Below, one piece after another: positions 13,201 to 25,602 of a stretch of 64,000 nucleotides of DNA. Positions within the stretch are counted from its first letter, which is position 1. Each line of letters begins with the position of its first letter. Below the pieces are notes generated by a model. That model ran no database searches. It was given only the letters and a program-made list of their open reading frames with translations, and had not been told where the DNA came from. The position numbers and the translations under genes are program-made. Location of the stretch: the NCBI GenBank assembly GCA_002633005.1, contig NMRA01000957.1, positions 24,990 to 88,989 on the forward strand, given 5' to 3'. Source of the stretch: Phoronis australis. Lineage: Eukaryota; Phoronida; Phoronidae.

Positions 13201-16200
13201 ACGGATTTCACGATTAAATTTCTTTATATTCCTTCGCTGAGCCCTCTTGTGACCACAAAGGAAACCTTTTCAGTGACAAAATGGTGACGTATGGGCAAAA
13301 ATCGCTTCTTTTTTGTTTCAAAATTTCAATCACAAAGTAAGTACGTTTTTGATCAGCAGTCATCGAAAACCCTCGCTTACGTTGGTCACCTCTCAAAAAA
13401 CGGCCTAATAGCCTAATCACCTGTTACTTACTCATGTTGCTTTTTGTTAAAAATGTCCATTAACAAATTGAGTTTGACTGGACATGCAACCTAGTTTTCT
13501 TCGCTCTAGCCACTCTATGTGTGTACAGAACGAGTGGACGGGGAAACAGACTACTCAAGTCTTCTGCCATTTTGAAAACATGTGTCTCACTTTGAGTGGA
13601 TTCTGCGGTTCTATTTTAGTTTAAAATAGCTATTCGTTTTACTAATAGACTTCGGTTAGTCGCCTAGTAATACGGCATGGTCAAGTTAAGTGCCATGTTG
13701 AAACACGTCATATCGAAACTACCAAACACATTAGAGACTTACCGCAGTGTTCCGTGCAAATGTCGAGAGCAGAGTGAAAGGTCGTTGAAAATGAAACGAA
13801 CAGAGTGAGTGTTGAAAAGCAGACAAGATGACGCAAGTCTTCGAGAGATTCCGTCATGCATTACAAGCAAAAAAGCGCGTGAATGATGTTTAATTACGCC
13901 CATCAGGTTATCCACCGATGAATCAACCTGTTTAGTCAATTCCTCATCAAATTTTCACACCTTGTCAATAAGATCTTTTCCTATGTTCTGCAAACGAACT
14001 CTTGGCGTTAAAAATACAGACTTTGGAAACACCAACAATCTGCTCCACATGATGTACAAAATTTGAAATTATGAACAGTATAGTGGGTCAAAGACTTCTA
14101 AAATCTTGCACAAAGTCTAATGAAACTGATTCCAAAATCATTTTTTCGTCTTTTACTAACAACTATCGCATATGTAGCAGAAATTTTCACCTCAAAGCCA
14201 GCATTTGCATGCGATAATTACGAAATGACAGTGCATTCAGATTACATGACTCTCAAGATTACAGAAATCAGGTGAAAAGAGGATGCCCGCCAATCAGATT
14301 TTTTACAAATCCAAAGTGTACCTGAATTTCCTGCTAAATTTCAACTTTCCGCTCGCAAGCAGCAAAGGTTTTAAAAGAAAAGCATTGCCATCTTTAAAAA
14401 CTTGTTTTGTGGCTGAACTATTTGTTTTGTTTGTTATATTTGTTTTTCAATACTGCGAGTAAGCGTTCTTACTTAGGCATGCGAAATATTCATGAATCGA
14501 CTGGAGTTTGTAGATTTGAAAGAATCGCCAACATTAACTTGATTTGCTCCAGATTGCGACGTCGGTTTCACGCAATCAGTTTTTAAGTCGAGAATACGTT
14601 CTGTACAGCTAGTACCTGGCATAAACAGAACTTACCGGTCTTGACGGTGGTTTTTATGAGCTACGAAACGTCTTTCCAGAAATCTTAATTGCTAATACAT
14701 CTGTGGTGAGGTTTCCTTTCAACTTTTAAGTGCTACGAAACTTGCAATAGCAGTTTACGTCAGAGCCTATCCTTACGTTTTGCTGCATCAAAACGGATAA
14801 GATGAAAGTCTCAAATAATTCCCTGTAACCCTCGCCAACCCTCAAGAAGTTGTTCAAGGCTCGTTACAAATATGTACTAACTTTCTTAAGTAGGCATTGC
14901 TAACCACTTTGAGAATCATTTTTTTACATTTCAAAAACATCTCAGACAGTGCAAAAATTTCATTAGCTACAGTCAATAGCATTGGATGGTTTGTTGAGCA
15001 AACAATTCTCTACTTATTGGAGAAGGGCTGAGATCTCTTAAAATAATTACAAGTGGGAAGAAATCGATATCATGTACCATCCGTTGCTTCACTCATTACG
15101 TAACACGTCTAGTTTCTAATCTATTAGGGAGATGCTCTTATTACTTCGAGTAACACGCTTAAGATGCACGTTCAATTTTACTCCAATTTTTGTCCGCCTT
15201 CGGAGACCATTGGCCCGACTCTGCGTTTTATTTTTGACACGAGACCTGATGCAATGGAGTGAATAGACAAATATTACTAAATTAACCGATTCGTGACTAG
15301 CCTCACATTCAGCTGAGCTATAGCAAAGTGCATATAGAGAATGGAAATCGGATTCAAATTGCATTCGGCTCTGCGCAGCCCCGTCCTGTTTTGTCATAAA
15401 TGTTCTCTAGTATTCATTACATTGTTTTCTGTTTGCAAACTTGGCTTTGGTTGATAATTACAAACAGGACTTCAAAGCAATTAAAGGTCTAGAGATTTTT
15501 TTGCTTGCCTATAGGTGATTGCTCAGCGGAGTACTTATACACGGCCAAATTTCAAATTTTAAATAAATCTACTATAATTCGTGTTCCATACAAGAAGCGA
15601 ACTTTTGATTTACACTACTTGAAGTTATAAGATTGGTCTCACTTGTTTCTTAGTTATTTTTGAGTTTGCGAAAAACGGTCAGTTCTTTATTCGGTGAGGC
15701 CGCGCTCGGCGCATAAAATGACACGCCGCCAGTGACAAGTCAATATGTAGAGCTTGATCTCAAGCCGTAACGAAGTGTCAGTTCTTTTGCCTTTGAAGCC
15801 CTGAAAACGTCTACAGTTTGACTAAGATACAACTTAAGATCAACTTCATGACGTTGCAATGTATATGAATTTGTCGTGGTCGGCCGTCATCAATGATTTT
15901 CGCGATAAACTTACATCTCACTAAATCAATTACTGAGTGGGTGGTTTTCAATCCCGATGGATACTAGTGGATCATACTGCGGCACGCAGGGTGATTTTTT
16001 CATCAATTCGTAACTAGATTCCCTACGAAAGAGTATATTAAGCCTACATTCACACGGGAGGGATGGTGGAGATCTAGCAATGAAAACGGTTTCTTATTTC
16101 ACTTACTTATAGCACAGATATCAGGTCAGTGCTGTGAAACAAGAATAGGCTACAGTCCAAAACGACCGGGTATTCAATTTTAATACTTAATAAATAAGCA

Positions 16201-16625
16201 TTTTGTAATGCTTAATCCCAACAAAATGTCAAGCCAACCCGCCATGGTGCGAAAGGAAAGGCTATACAAGCTGGACTAACTAAACTTGAAACGATGTGGT
16301 TTAAATTTCATTTTACCTTCTCTCTAAAAGGAGATCAGTCCGCACATTGCCACCGGACCAATAGTACATATCACATGAAATAAACAAACGTATACACAAC
16401 AAGGGACGGATATAATAGTTTCCATTGGCGTTCCTCGCAGAACTAAGTCGAAATGGTCGAAGTTTCGAACCTGACTCAAGTAGGGGTGTATGTAGGCCTC
16501 CTTCAGTACCCTTCAGCGAGTGATGAATGAATCAATTACCACTCCTGGAGAGAAAATTTTTCGCCGAAGAATCATTTAGCTCATATTATGGCTAGAACGT
16601 CCACCAAGAACTCACAAATTCAATC
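10251..16625. other. intergenic, no gene recognised
   Basis: I see only short open frames without motif content. No tRNA, rRNA or tandem array stands out. The region is AT-rich throughout with occasional ATGCATGC runs (about 12560). It may contain undetected old transposons. Confidence 0.45.
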
Positions 16626-16633
16626 CCACTTAC

Positions 16634-16860
16634 TCAGACACACTGCCACAGGAGGGTTTGCTGGTTTTTATTTCTTCGAAGAACGTAATAAGCATGCCAA
16701 CCGGAACATTTGGGGGACTTCCTGAGTGGCGCGCCCACGGAGCTTGTGCAGTGATAACTACGGGTGCATGTGCGGAAATCCACAATAGCTCCCTTGAGAG
16801 CCCAACTCTGGCTATAGATACCATTCAGACGCCCTGCATTCCTTTCCCGAGTTCATTGAC
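16634..16860 (-). pseudogene. exon-like segment with an in-frame TGA, unidentified
   Basis: On the minus strand a good acceptor (CTCTCATTCAG) precedes 227 nt that end at a textbook donor (TCTGA then GTAAGTGGG). One frame is open across all of it except for a TGA at 16825-16827 after 11 codons. The peptide is rich in W, H, P and hydrophobics, unlike random translation of this AT-rich region, and includes WISAHAPVVITAQAPWARHS followed by GSPPNVPVGM. It looks like an exon of a real protein, but I cannot name the family. Either the TGA is an inactivating change of a TGG tryptophan codon, or the true exon starts after it, or the call is wrong. I found no partner exons nearby. Confidence 0.35.
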
Positions 16861-17538
16861 CTGAATGAGAGCCCTAAACATACCTATTTTTATCAAAATA
16901 ACTTATATCACTAAATTTTATAATGTTATTACTGTTATATTTTATAACTTAAAGCGTCTATAAAACATGTGAATCGCTTATGAAAGCTTGGGCCTGTGTT
17001 TAAAATGAAACGAGTGAAAATAAAGGAGTTATACGTGTATCGCGAGAATGTCGGAGAGTTACTCGGAGTTTGCGAAATCCGCGTCAGTTTGTTGGCCCAA
17101 AGATTATGTTCAACTGGGCTTGAGGCATATTATTAGTTTAAAAATGTATTTGCATGCTACAAACTATGCTAAGGTATAGCAGGAACTAAACGACAATACT
17201 ATTTTAATATAATCTACGCTAAACAAAATGCAATTGTATTCACTGACAACTTGTAAATGTGAAAATAAAATATTCTGCAAATAGGTGACCTTTGCACTAA
17301 TGACGGCTCACATATCCCGCCTCGTGTAGTGTTATTCCCCAACGCCAAATCACGATACTTACTGGACACTGTTGAGGGATTTACAGCCGATCATTTTCGA
17401 CTCAAAATTCGTTCTTAAAAAATGTGGCAATTTTCAACGTACCGGTACTTCATATTCACATCGTCGCTATATGTTGTGTTTCTAACTAACAACCAAGCAA
17501 ACACAGAGATGGGGAATTAGCTTGCAAGTTCCACTTTA

Positions 17539-18150
17539 AGGTTATCGACAAAGTCTGTACATTTATCCAAATGTTTACAAAACTATAGATTTTAACTCAG
17601 CAAAAGTATATATTTTCTAAAAGTAGACATTCCGTAGAATTTGAATTTTGACTTCATATCAATCTGTCACTAATTAGGTCACGTGACCGTGCATTTTAAG
17701 AACATTTACTGAGAAAGAAGGATACCTCCTAAGCAAAACAACAGAAACAATAGCATGACCAAATTTTGTATGACTTAAATGTGCACGATAAAATAAAATC
17801 TCAAAAAGCTTTATTTACAGTTTTGTCAGCTAAATTATCGTTTCGTTTTTGTTCTATGCAGCTATATTCTTTTCATAAAAATCACATAACTCCTATTGAA
17901 AAAGTGAAAATTTTAAAAACAATACCCAACAGCGTTTTGGAAAACAGTGTATAAGGCGCAGTGTCTGAAAGTTTCATATGAATCCAGACTCCGACTAGCT
18001 ATGTCTGAGATGTTCCGAAGTTGGCCAAAATTGGAAATTTTTCTCAGGTCCTCGAAGGAATGTGGGCCAGAGTTGACTGTAAATGAAAATTTGCTAAACA
18101 ATCACGCTCCTAATACTTTAAGGGGCTGCAATTTCAATTTTGGAAGGAAA
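17539..18150 (+). mobile_element. MITE family with TTAA-type ends, copy B
   Basis: It begins with TTAAGGTTATCGAC, matching the left end of copy D, and carries AAACTATAGATTTTAACTCA and TTCCGAAGTTGGCCAAA, the family landmarks. The right end is uncertain. Short open frames inside are not conserved between copies. Confidence 0.6.
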
Positions 18151-18594
18151 ACAGTGTAACCCCCAAAAACGACATGCGAGTGGCGTTATTTGATCGTGTC
18201 TTAGAAGGGTAGGGATCTCGAGTTCCCTTGTACGTACCCTATGGTGAAGTTACTTGGTGATATTTGCTAGAATAAAAACAGCTACGAACACGCCTTTCGT
18301 GATAGAAACCAAAATTTGATTTAGCCGACTTTCTGGTATGAAATTGCTCGTTAGTCAAAATAGGTTCAGGACTCGGAAAGAACTTTCAGTTCATTGGTCT
18401 ATACAAGTTGGCTTGTCATAGTGAGCAGGGTCTCGACCAAAGTCATTGTGCAAGAAATCACTTCTTATTTGAGTAAGGACGGAACTCTGGTTTACTGCCG
18501 CCTGTTACAACTATTGTTCTGTTAGCAGCAAGGTCGCAAAAACATATTTGGTCAATTTTACGTGGGTGTGCAATTTATTTCTATGCTTTCATCG

Positions 18595-18648
18595 CCGTGA
18601 CGAGTTTGGCGCGTTCATCGCTGTGACGAGTTTGGCAGCTCGCCATTT
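18595..18648 (+). repeat. short tandem duplication (about 26 bp)
   Basis: TTCATCGCCGTGACGAGTTT and TTCATCGCTGTGACGAGTTT occur back to back, with one substitution. Confidence 0.7.
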
Positions 18649-19739
18649 CGCTGGTATACGTGGCAAAACTAGAATCCATTGCGGACACCAGAGTTTAGTG
18701 GGCTGAGTTTCAGACACTTGCTTCTAATGATTTGAAAAAGTTACTTACCTGAGACCACCAGCTGCTGAAGCGTGCGCGCAGCCAACACGAGACTCTATTT
18801 TACTTCAGCGCCATCTATAAATCAACGCTATGGTCTTGGGCTATAACCGTGTGCGTGTGTGGTAATCAAGTTCCGATAGCGTGCGTTGAAACATTTTCAA
18901 ACTACAATTACACCATTAATTCATGTCATAGAACAAAGAAACTGGTCACATTCATTTGACTAAGGTCATCACCTTTCTAATGGAATAAATATTTTTTTAA
19001 TCAGTAACTCTGCAAATACTTTCAGAAATTGCCAAAAATCGTTGATTTGCCACTTGACTTTTCCTGGTTATTTCTTCCTTGTCATGTCGACGATCCCCCA
19101 CCATGTTTATTTATATGTTTAATGTCGATGGGGGTTCCTTGTTAGTTTCAAAGTGTTTCGCTGTTAGATTCCTTAGTGCTATGCCAGGTTCATTCGATCT
19201 CACCTGTTTCATCATGTTCCATTTCCGTTGGCTCGTTTTCCTTGAAAGAGACCAGCACCTTCAATAAGAACCGTCAGGAACGGAAGATCCAAAAAACTAT
19301 TCAGGAGGAGTATAGCATCTATCCTGTAACTTCCATCCGTAGTTGAGAGGATCTAAACGTTTCCCTGATTGGTCGAATCCGTTTCACCCAATAGGACGGT
19401 AGCATAGTGGGTTCCGTGCTTGTTCAGTAGTGCCTTTCGGCAAGCTGAAGCAATGGGCTATATTCCATTATAAGACTTTGAAAGCTATTATCTGTTGCAC
19501 ATCATTTGTCTTGCTGTCATACCGGTGAGGATTACAAAAACATCCGTTTCAGAGGCGCTCATCAACGTATTGCCATTTGAACAAGACGCCTGTCGGTTTC
19601 TTCATATAATGCGACAAAGGGTTCTTAAACGAAAACCTTTCTGTGCGTTCAAATGTGCTTATTCAACGCGCACTGTTACGTAATCGATGTGGGGAACTGA
19701 ATGTCCAACCTTATCTGCCAGTCGGTGCATTTAGCCCCA

Positions 19740-20350
19740 CGTCCAAAAAACTATAGAATTTAACTTAGTGAATGTATATATTATTTTTTTAAATAAGCCT
19801 GTAGAATTTAATTTTAGACTTTTCTATCAATCTACCATTAATTGGGTTGAACATGAATTTTAATAAAATTTAGCAACAAAGAAAGGGGCATTCATAGCTA
19901 CTGTAAACAACGGTATCAATACCATGACTAAATTTTGTTTGATTTAAATGTTCGATGTAAAATTTCAAAAAAAAATCTGCCACAGATCTCTAAATTATCT
20001 CTTCGTTTTTGTTTTATCCGACTTTTAAGGTTTTTTATAAAAACACGAAAAGTCCTAATTTTTGATAGCTTCTCATACAAAAGTGGAACATTTAAGAGCA
20101 ATTCCTGATAGCGTATTGAAGAACATCGCATAGAGCATTATTTCATATGAATCCGATCAGCCATTTGTGAGATTAGGTGTTCCGAAGTTAGCCAAATTTG
20201 GACATTTTCGTGGGGCCCTTGTTGGTGGGAATACTCGACGACATTATAGAAATGGTTATCTGTTGAATGTTGGAAATATCTGTGACTTAGCCACTTCTGA
20301 AATATGATGTTCCGAAGTTAGATTTGGCCATTTCTGTAGGGTTTGACATA
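19740..20350 (+). mobile_element. MITE family with TTAA-type ends, copy C
   Basis: Similar to copies A, B and D; the right end reads GACATAACCTTAA, matching the right end of copy D. The block containing TGTTCCGAAGTTAGCCAAAT appears twice (about 20178 and 20307), so this copy has an internal partial duplication. Confidence 0.6.
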
Positions 20351-20562
20351 ACCTTAACCAACGCGCTAAATTGGTTCTAAACGATTACCTTTCTGCACTT
20401 ATTCAACGCGCTGAATTGTTTTATCAACACGTTGAATTAATCATTATTTCCAATCAAAAACGAGCATGCAGTCAGTACGTACCGCCGAGAGGAGGTAGCA
20501 TAGGCGAAGCATTAAGACTAGTTCAATTTTGCGAACACTGTAGTTTTAAACTTTCCTGCTCC

Positions 20563-21119
20563 CAGCCTCGTCCCCAAGCCAAAAGATGCCGCTGATCGGT
20601 TTAGCCATTTGCGGCTGAGGAGAAAATTATTTACTTGGAAGAATTTTGCCTTGTTTTTACGGAAATCGCCGAAATAACACGAGTGATATTAAGTTGGAGC
20701 AGCTCATTTTGCGGTAGTACAATACAAAAAGCAAAATGAGCTGTATTCATGCACCAATTAAAAAATCGATGTATTTATATTCAAAACCAGCATAATTTCT
20801 ATGGTGCTTTCAAAAACCAGAAGGAACTAAAACAGTGTCCTATGGTTCCGAATGACGAATGGTAACAACAATAACGCCTGTGAAAATAATTAAAATCTGG
20901 CTTTGCATCTGATTCACATTCTCGAAAAAATACTCAAATTTATGACATCAAAGGACAAGAATCTTCAAGAACTGATATTTAGTATTCAGGTTTCTTGTGT
21001 CGCTCTTGTCAGTGGTGAACGTCGTCTACGGCCAATCAGAGCGCAAAAGGGATATCTCCTCATCAAACCTCAAATGGATAAACTGGTCATTGCCATCTTG
21101 AGGCTTGGGGACGAGGCTG
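20563..21119 (+). mobile_element. 557-bp MITE with 18-bp perfect terminal inverted repeats
   Basis: The left end CAGCCTCGTCCCCAAGCC is the exact reverse complement of the right end at 21102-21119. Just outside lie CCTGCTCC (left) and, one base further out, CCTGTTCC (right), a likely 8-bp target duplication with one change. CAG...CTG ends plus an 8-bp duplication fit a non-autonomous hAT element. No transposase is visible inside. Confidence 0.65.
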
Positions 21120-21350
21120 ACCTGTTCCTCACAAAATTTATTGTACCGTCATTTACATGTTGACTTGATATCGGAATTGCGGACTGTCTTATTGAGTTGC
21201 AGAGAAAAAATACCGTTAAAACTACAAAAACGACTCGAGTGGTGATGAGCCGGGAGGAACATAATATTTGACAAGTAATTATTCAAGCGAGAGCTCAAGA
21301 GATAGATTAAATTTGAATTGAAAACTAGTTGAAGACAATTTCACTTTGGT

Positions 21351-21563
21351 ATGCAGCAGACCAAAAGTTCTGTCATCTGCGCTGGAAACATAATTACTTC
21401 AAAATATTTCGATCTGCTTCAAGTTCATCATATACGTAAAACAATTTTAAGCCCGATGACCGGAAACCATGTCGAAGAAAATGTCTGGTTTCGAGAACAG
21501 GAAGCTAAAAGTCCTCAGACACCAAAAAATCAATCAACGAAAAAATCACTTAAACATACCAAT
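21351..21563 (+). pseudogene. coding-looking fragment interrupted by the LTR element (left part)
   Basis: An open frame runs from 21351 (or from 21357 if TATGCAG is an acceptor) to the edge of the left LTR. It is lysine-, glutamine- and serine-rich towards its end (KSPQTPKNQSTKKSLKHTNR). I do not recognise the protein. The same frame resumes exactly at the outer edge of the right LTR (see 26961-27080), with AAT on both sides of the element. That suggests the insertion fell inside one reading frame. Confidence 0.35.
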
Positions 21564-21680
21564 CGCCAGATAAACTAGACGAAGAGTTGTAAGTTTAACG
21601 AGTTTAATTCGCAGCCGACAACACAACGAACCGGAACGGCTCTCACCAAACACAGTCGTACGAATAACAATGCAATGGCG
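21563..21680 (-). repeat. 3' LTR of the gypsy element (118 bp)
   Basis: Shares its sequence with 26837-26960 except for substitutions and a missing 6-bp GGCGGA. The outer ends are CGCCA and TGGCG, a 5-bp inverted terminus, rather than the usual TG...CA. About 120 bp is short for an LTR of this superfamily. Exact ends are uncertain by a few bases. Confidence 0.75.
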
Positions 21681-21805
21681 TGATTGCCTCTTCTGTCACA
21701 GAAAATGAGGTAAACTTGCACTAAGAACGGGTAGTAAAAAACAAAAATATTAAACACAGTGCTAATAAGTTACTATGGCGTTAACAAAGTACAAAGTAGC
21801 TAAAA

Positions 21806-23392
21806 TCAGTCATAAAGCCAATCGTCCGTTTGCCAACGAGGTTTGTGGCGCAGCCGTTGCGATCTTCTCTGGGCCTCTGGATGAGCAGGGAAGACGGGGG
21901 GTTCAACAGCAGGCGTTGTCGTAGAACCAAGCTGGCGGGATGCATCAGGGGGAGGAACGATGGTGGATGGCACAGCTGGGGCGGCAAGTGGGCAACGTGA
22001 AGGTAGTACACCGTTGTTGCACCATGGAGCTGGATCGCAGGACGAGGGCAATAATGAAACGGATACTGGAACAGCGGAAGACGGTGGGAACTCGTCGTCA
22101 TCATCGTGGCCACAAGGGGCAGTGACAGGTGATGCAGCTGGAATGTCAGTAATCTCTGACGGAACACGGTAACACTCGCTGCGTTTGACACGGTAAGAAG
22201 CATTGCGTAACTGATCTCCAGAAAATTTCCGAACACTCAACCACACGCCACCGGAAGCAACCACGAGGTATCGTGGACGGGCTCTGGTCTTGTCCCTATC
22301 AGAGTAGAGGTAAACGAGATCGCCGATGGATGCGTCGCGTTCTACTGCCTGGTTGGATAAAGGAGCCTTGGGTCGTGCACTGGGTCCATCAGTGGTTGAT
22401 GGAGCGCCGTTGTCGTTGGGAAGTGATCAACAAGTTGTCATGAACTGGTATTTGGCAATTGGTGAACTGGTCGCGCTGAAACCACATCTCTCTGGCAGAC
22501 AATCCGGTGGAGCGAAGGCGGCTGTTCAATCGAGCAACAGCTACGGCCAGCTGTAAGGAACTGACATTGCCGGCTCTATGCTGATCACGCAGTAACTCGT
22601 GTGACAATTCCTGTGTGGTCTTCTCTGCAACAGGGTTATGGTTGGGATTCTTGATGCGTCGATCTCAATTGAAATGCGATGATGTTCTAGGAGTTTGTCC
22701 TTTTGAAGAGCCTGGAAACCTGAAGCCGGATCTGTACGGATAACTGCACGAGGGCCGTCTAACGAGCGCAGTTCGAGACACATTTGGAGAAGACCATTTC
22801 GAAGATCCTCGTGGCGTTCAGTAGCAATGATACAAGCCGCTGTGTAAGAAGAAACGCACTCTCGGAGTACCAAAATCAGCTGTCGCTCGCGCTTCATGAC
22901 GTCAGCTGCAAACGACGTCCCAACGGTCGCAGGTGTATCAGAGGTACTCTGCAGGGTCGTTGTTTTGGGGAAAGAGCGCATTGAACAACATTGATGGCAC
23001 ATGCGTGTGCAACGATCAATGGCAGACTCTAAATCAAGTGCAAAGAAGAATCGTTGGGTGACAAGTTTCAGTTGATGGGAGGTGGGGTGCCGTGAGTAAG
23101 CCGTCCAAGATGGGACGTGGAACGATGATGCGTTCTTCACGAGGGACGAGAGGCTTGTCTCGCCGAACCACAAGTAAACCATCTGACGCGATAGTGGCGA
23201 CGTTGAGATAGCGTTTGACATCTCGAGCGTTGGTGTCTCTCTTGGAGGCCCGCGTCCCTTGGTTGAGATGAGAGTGTACTCGCCGTAACTCAGGAGATTC
23301 GGACTGAAGGGATAACCAAGATGACCTCGTGGTGAACGGAAGTTTGTGTTCTCCCTGAAGGACATCGGCAGCAGTCGCATGGAGCACCACAC
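21806..23392 (-). pseudogene. gypsy integrase region, frameshifted
   Basis: Integrase would insert the cDNA into host DNA. On the minus strand the N-terminal zinc-binding part is recognisable by CTRMCHQCC near 23000. The core follows, with FAADV (first catalytic Asp, about 22905) and IRTDPASGF (second Asp, about 22735). The catalytic Glu region is in another frame (about 22625-22640). The C-terminal end includes a short conserved KFSGDQLR stretch and a proline-rich tail ending near 21806. At least two frame changes interrupt it, so no functional enzyme is made. Confidence 0.75.
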
Positions 23393-23855
23393 AATCTTCC
23401 AGAGTGTTCACGAAAAGGCACACTTGGCAAGAAGCGTCGGCTGTGGTGACTCGCAAAGTCGGAGACGATGTTAGTGGCACCAGATACGTGACGAACGATA
23501 GCCTGATAGCGAGAAATGGTGGAGAGAAACGTTGGCACGCGAGGACTGACTGAGAATTCGCACCTTGTACACAAGGCTTGCTGTCAGTAAGTATGATAGC
23601 AGGATGTGCTGACTGAATCAGATAAAGGCTAAAATGTTTCACGGAAGCAGCAATGGCGAGGGCTTCAATTTCGCATGGGAGCCAAGTAACTTGACGTGAT
23701 TTCAGTCTCGCACTGAAGAAGCCGCAGACACGTGGCGTGTCCTCACGAGAGAGATACAGTGTACCAGCAATGAACGGGTGTTTGGCGGAGGCATCCGTGA
23801 CTACCCACAGCTGATCGTCCGGTCTGGGTAGAGTGATAGTTTTATGCGTGGACAA
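23034..23855 (-). pseudogene. gypsy RNase H region
   Basis: A 273-codon open frame on minus carries the RNase H pattern: VVTDAS (first Asp), then LPCEIEALAIA (Glu), then IILTDSKPC (second catalytic Asp). Downstream it runs on towards the integrase zinc-binding region. Its upstream connection to RT is cut by the nested MITE at 23928-24165. Confidence 0.8.
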
Positions 23856-23927
23856 TGCCTTTTGGGATGAGGTGAAGGCACCATGTAACTCATCGGTCCA
23901 AGTAATGCGGTCTTTGGAATCGCATCC

Positions 23928-24165
23928 CAGAGGCGGATCTACAGGGGGGGTTCAGGGGGTTTAAACCCCCCCCCCTCGGGACAGGATCAAAAATAAAAAC
24001 TGGAAAAAAAATCGCCAGAAAAACGAAATTAGCTACTAAAATCCAAAAAAATCTTACACGGGAGGAGGGAAACCCTCTCGCGACCTTCCTTCTCCTCGGC
24101 GCTACGCGCCTCGGATTCCTTCGAATCCTAAACCCCCCCTTACTGAAATCGTAGATCTGCCACTG
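23928..24165 (-). mobile_element. 238-bp MITE nested in the gypsy pol gene
   Basis: Ends are CAGAGGCGGATCTAC (left) and GTAGATCTGCCACTG (right), imperfect inverted repeats. The flanks carry CATCC on both sides (23923-23927 and 24166-24170), a 5-bp target duplication. Runs of G and C follow the ends. Read in reverse complement, its two ends match the two ends of the 2.3-kb element at 28566-30896, so it appears to be an internal-deletion derivative of that family. Confidence 0.8.
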
Positions 24166-25224
24166 CATCCCGATACAGCGGAGTAAGGCAGGACTCTCGA
24201 CATAGCTTTCACGGCTCCGATGAAGGATCTCATTTGCCAAACAGCACCAGGTTTGGGATAAGACGAGAGAGCAGCTATCCCATGTGAGCTAGCTTGTAAA
24301 GGACCCATCTCCCAAATCCAGCCTGTGCGTCGTGGGTCTATGACTGTCTTTGTAGAAGATAGACGGAGATCCGCCGTGGACAATGCATATAGCACCCTTT
24401 TCCAGTTGGTAATCAACTCTGTGATAGTCTGACCTCCATAGTATAGGTCTTCAGCGAGCTTGGTGACGGCTCCTTCTTCCAAAAGCTCTCCCAATACACG
24501 GACACGTCAACTCTTCCAAAACGGTTTCCGAACCGGGCATACCCATGGCGCAACGTGCGTAGACACGGATACCTCGGAAAGGTGTGGATACGCCACAATA
24601 TTTCATGGACTCTCGTGACAAAGGAATTTGATAGAAGGCACTCGTAAGATCAGTCTTGATGATGAAATTCCATTGAACAATCTTCCGAAGCACGGAATCT
24701 ACGTCAGGCAGGAGAGAAGGTTGGGGCTTGGCGTACCGGCCGACGTCTGAAAATGCTGTAACTAAACGAAAACCTTCGTGGGGCTTCTTGACTAGAAACG
24801 AGGGATTAAGATATTCTACTGTAATACCAACATTCTCTGGACGGGCGAATACTCCCAGGAGCTCCAGCTCGTTGATTTTTTGTTGCAATTCCAGGAGCTT
24901 TTCCTTGGAGTATTGGGGGAGGCGATCTTTCCTCTGTGGAGGTTGCGTAGGACCCATGTTGACAACGGCCTCAAACGGGCCTGCGGCGCCGTTGTTCCCG
25001 GGGTATTGCGAATCAAATACATGAGCAAATTCTCGATGCAGGGCGTGGAACCTGTCCCGATCTGCAGCATGCAGAATATTGTCGGGATCAATGGCAACAA
25101 AGCGATGATGATCCAAGGTAGTTTTTTGGGATGAGATACATTGGGTGGCTGTTGGGGATCCAGATGGAACCTCTGAAGGAGTGAACACGGCGTGTACCTG
25201 GCAAAACTGCTCATCTCGTCGCAA
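24102..25224 (-). pseudogene. gypsy reverse transcriptase region, two frames
   Basis: Reverse transcriptase would copy element RNA to DNA. The longer frame (24451-25224) shows the fingers and palm order: SFLVKKPHEGFRLVTAF, then IIKTDLTSAFYQIPLS with the first catalytic Asp, then the MGMPGS turn. A frameshift follows. The next frame (24102-24494) carries the YxDD box as LAEDLYYGG: the first Asp of the dyad is Glu (GAA, 24450-24452). That frame runs into the nested MITE. Frameshift plus the D-to-E change argue against activity. Confidence 0.85.
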
Positions 25225-25602
25225 AAATCGTGGTTCATCGGTGTTGTTAACAGGCGAATTTTGCCATTAGTCGGAGCAAGAATGGCGGGTTTTGGCCACA
25301 GTTGGGAAACACCCGTGGAGCGGAGGCTAATGCTGTTGCAGCGAGGTTCGATTGCAAGATGTTCTTCAGGATCGGTGAAATCGGACGGGGCCTCCAACTC
25401 AAAACAATCACCAGGCCAGATGGCTGTCGCCTGAGGTGGAGCACGTAATACGTGGGACAGTCGTGCTGTGGGTCGTGGGTATTTGTTTACGGGTTGGCCA
25501 TAAGTGTATGTAGATCCGTCGGCCTATGTGATAGCCTTACGAGCAGATCTGATCGTACTGAAATGTCGTTGTAAGCCATAAATGGGGTTGCTGCCAAGAC
25601 GT

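Noticed and set aside
15116-15397. 93-codon minus-strand open frame
   Set aside because: No motif, no splice context and no similarity that I can recognise; treated as chance.
21781-22236. 151-codon minus-strand frame overlapping the gypsy 3' end
   Set aside because: It is the shadow of the integrase C-terminal frame at 21806-22264, which carries the recognisable KFSGDQLR stretch.
23890-24240. 116-codon minus-strand frame with basic and hydrophobic segments
   Set aside because: It is translation of the nested MITE and its flanks, not a gene.
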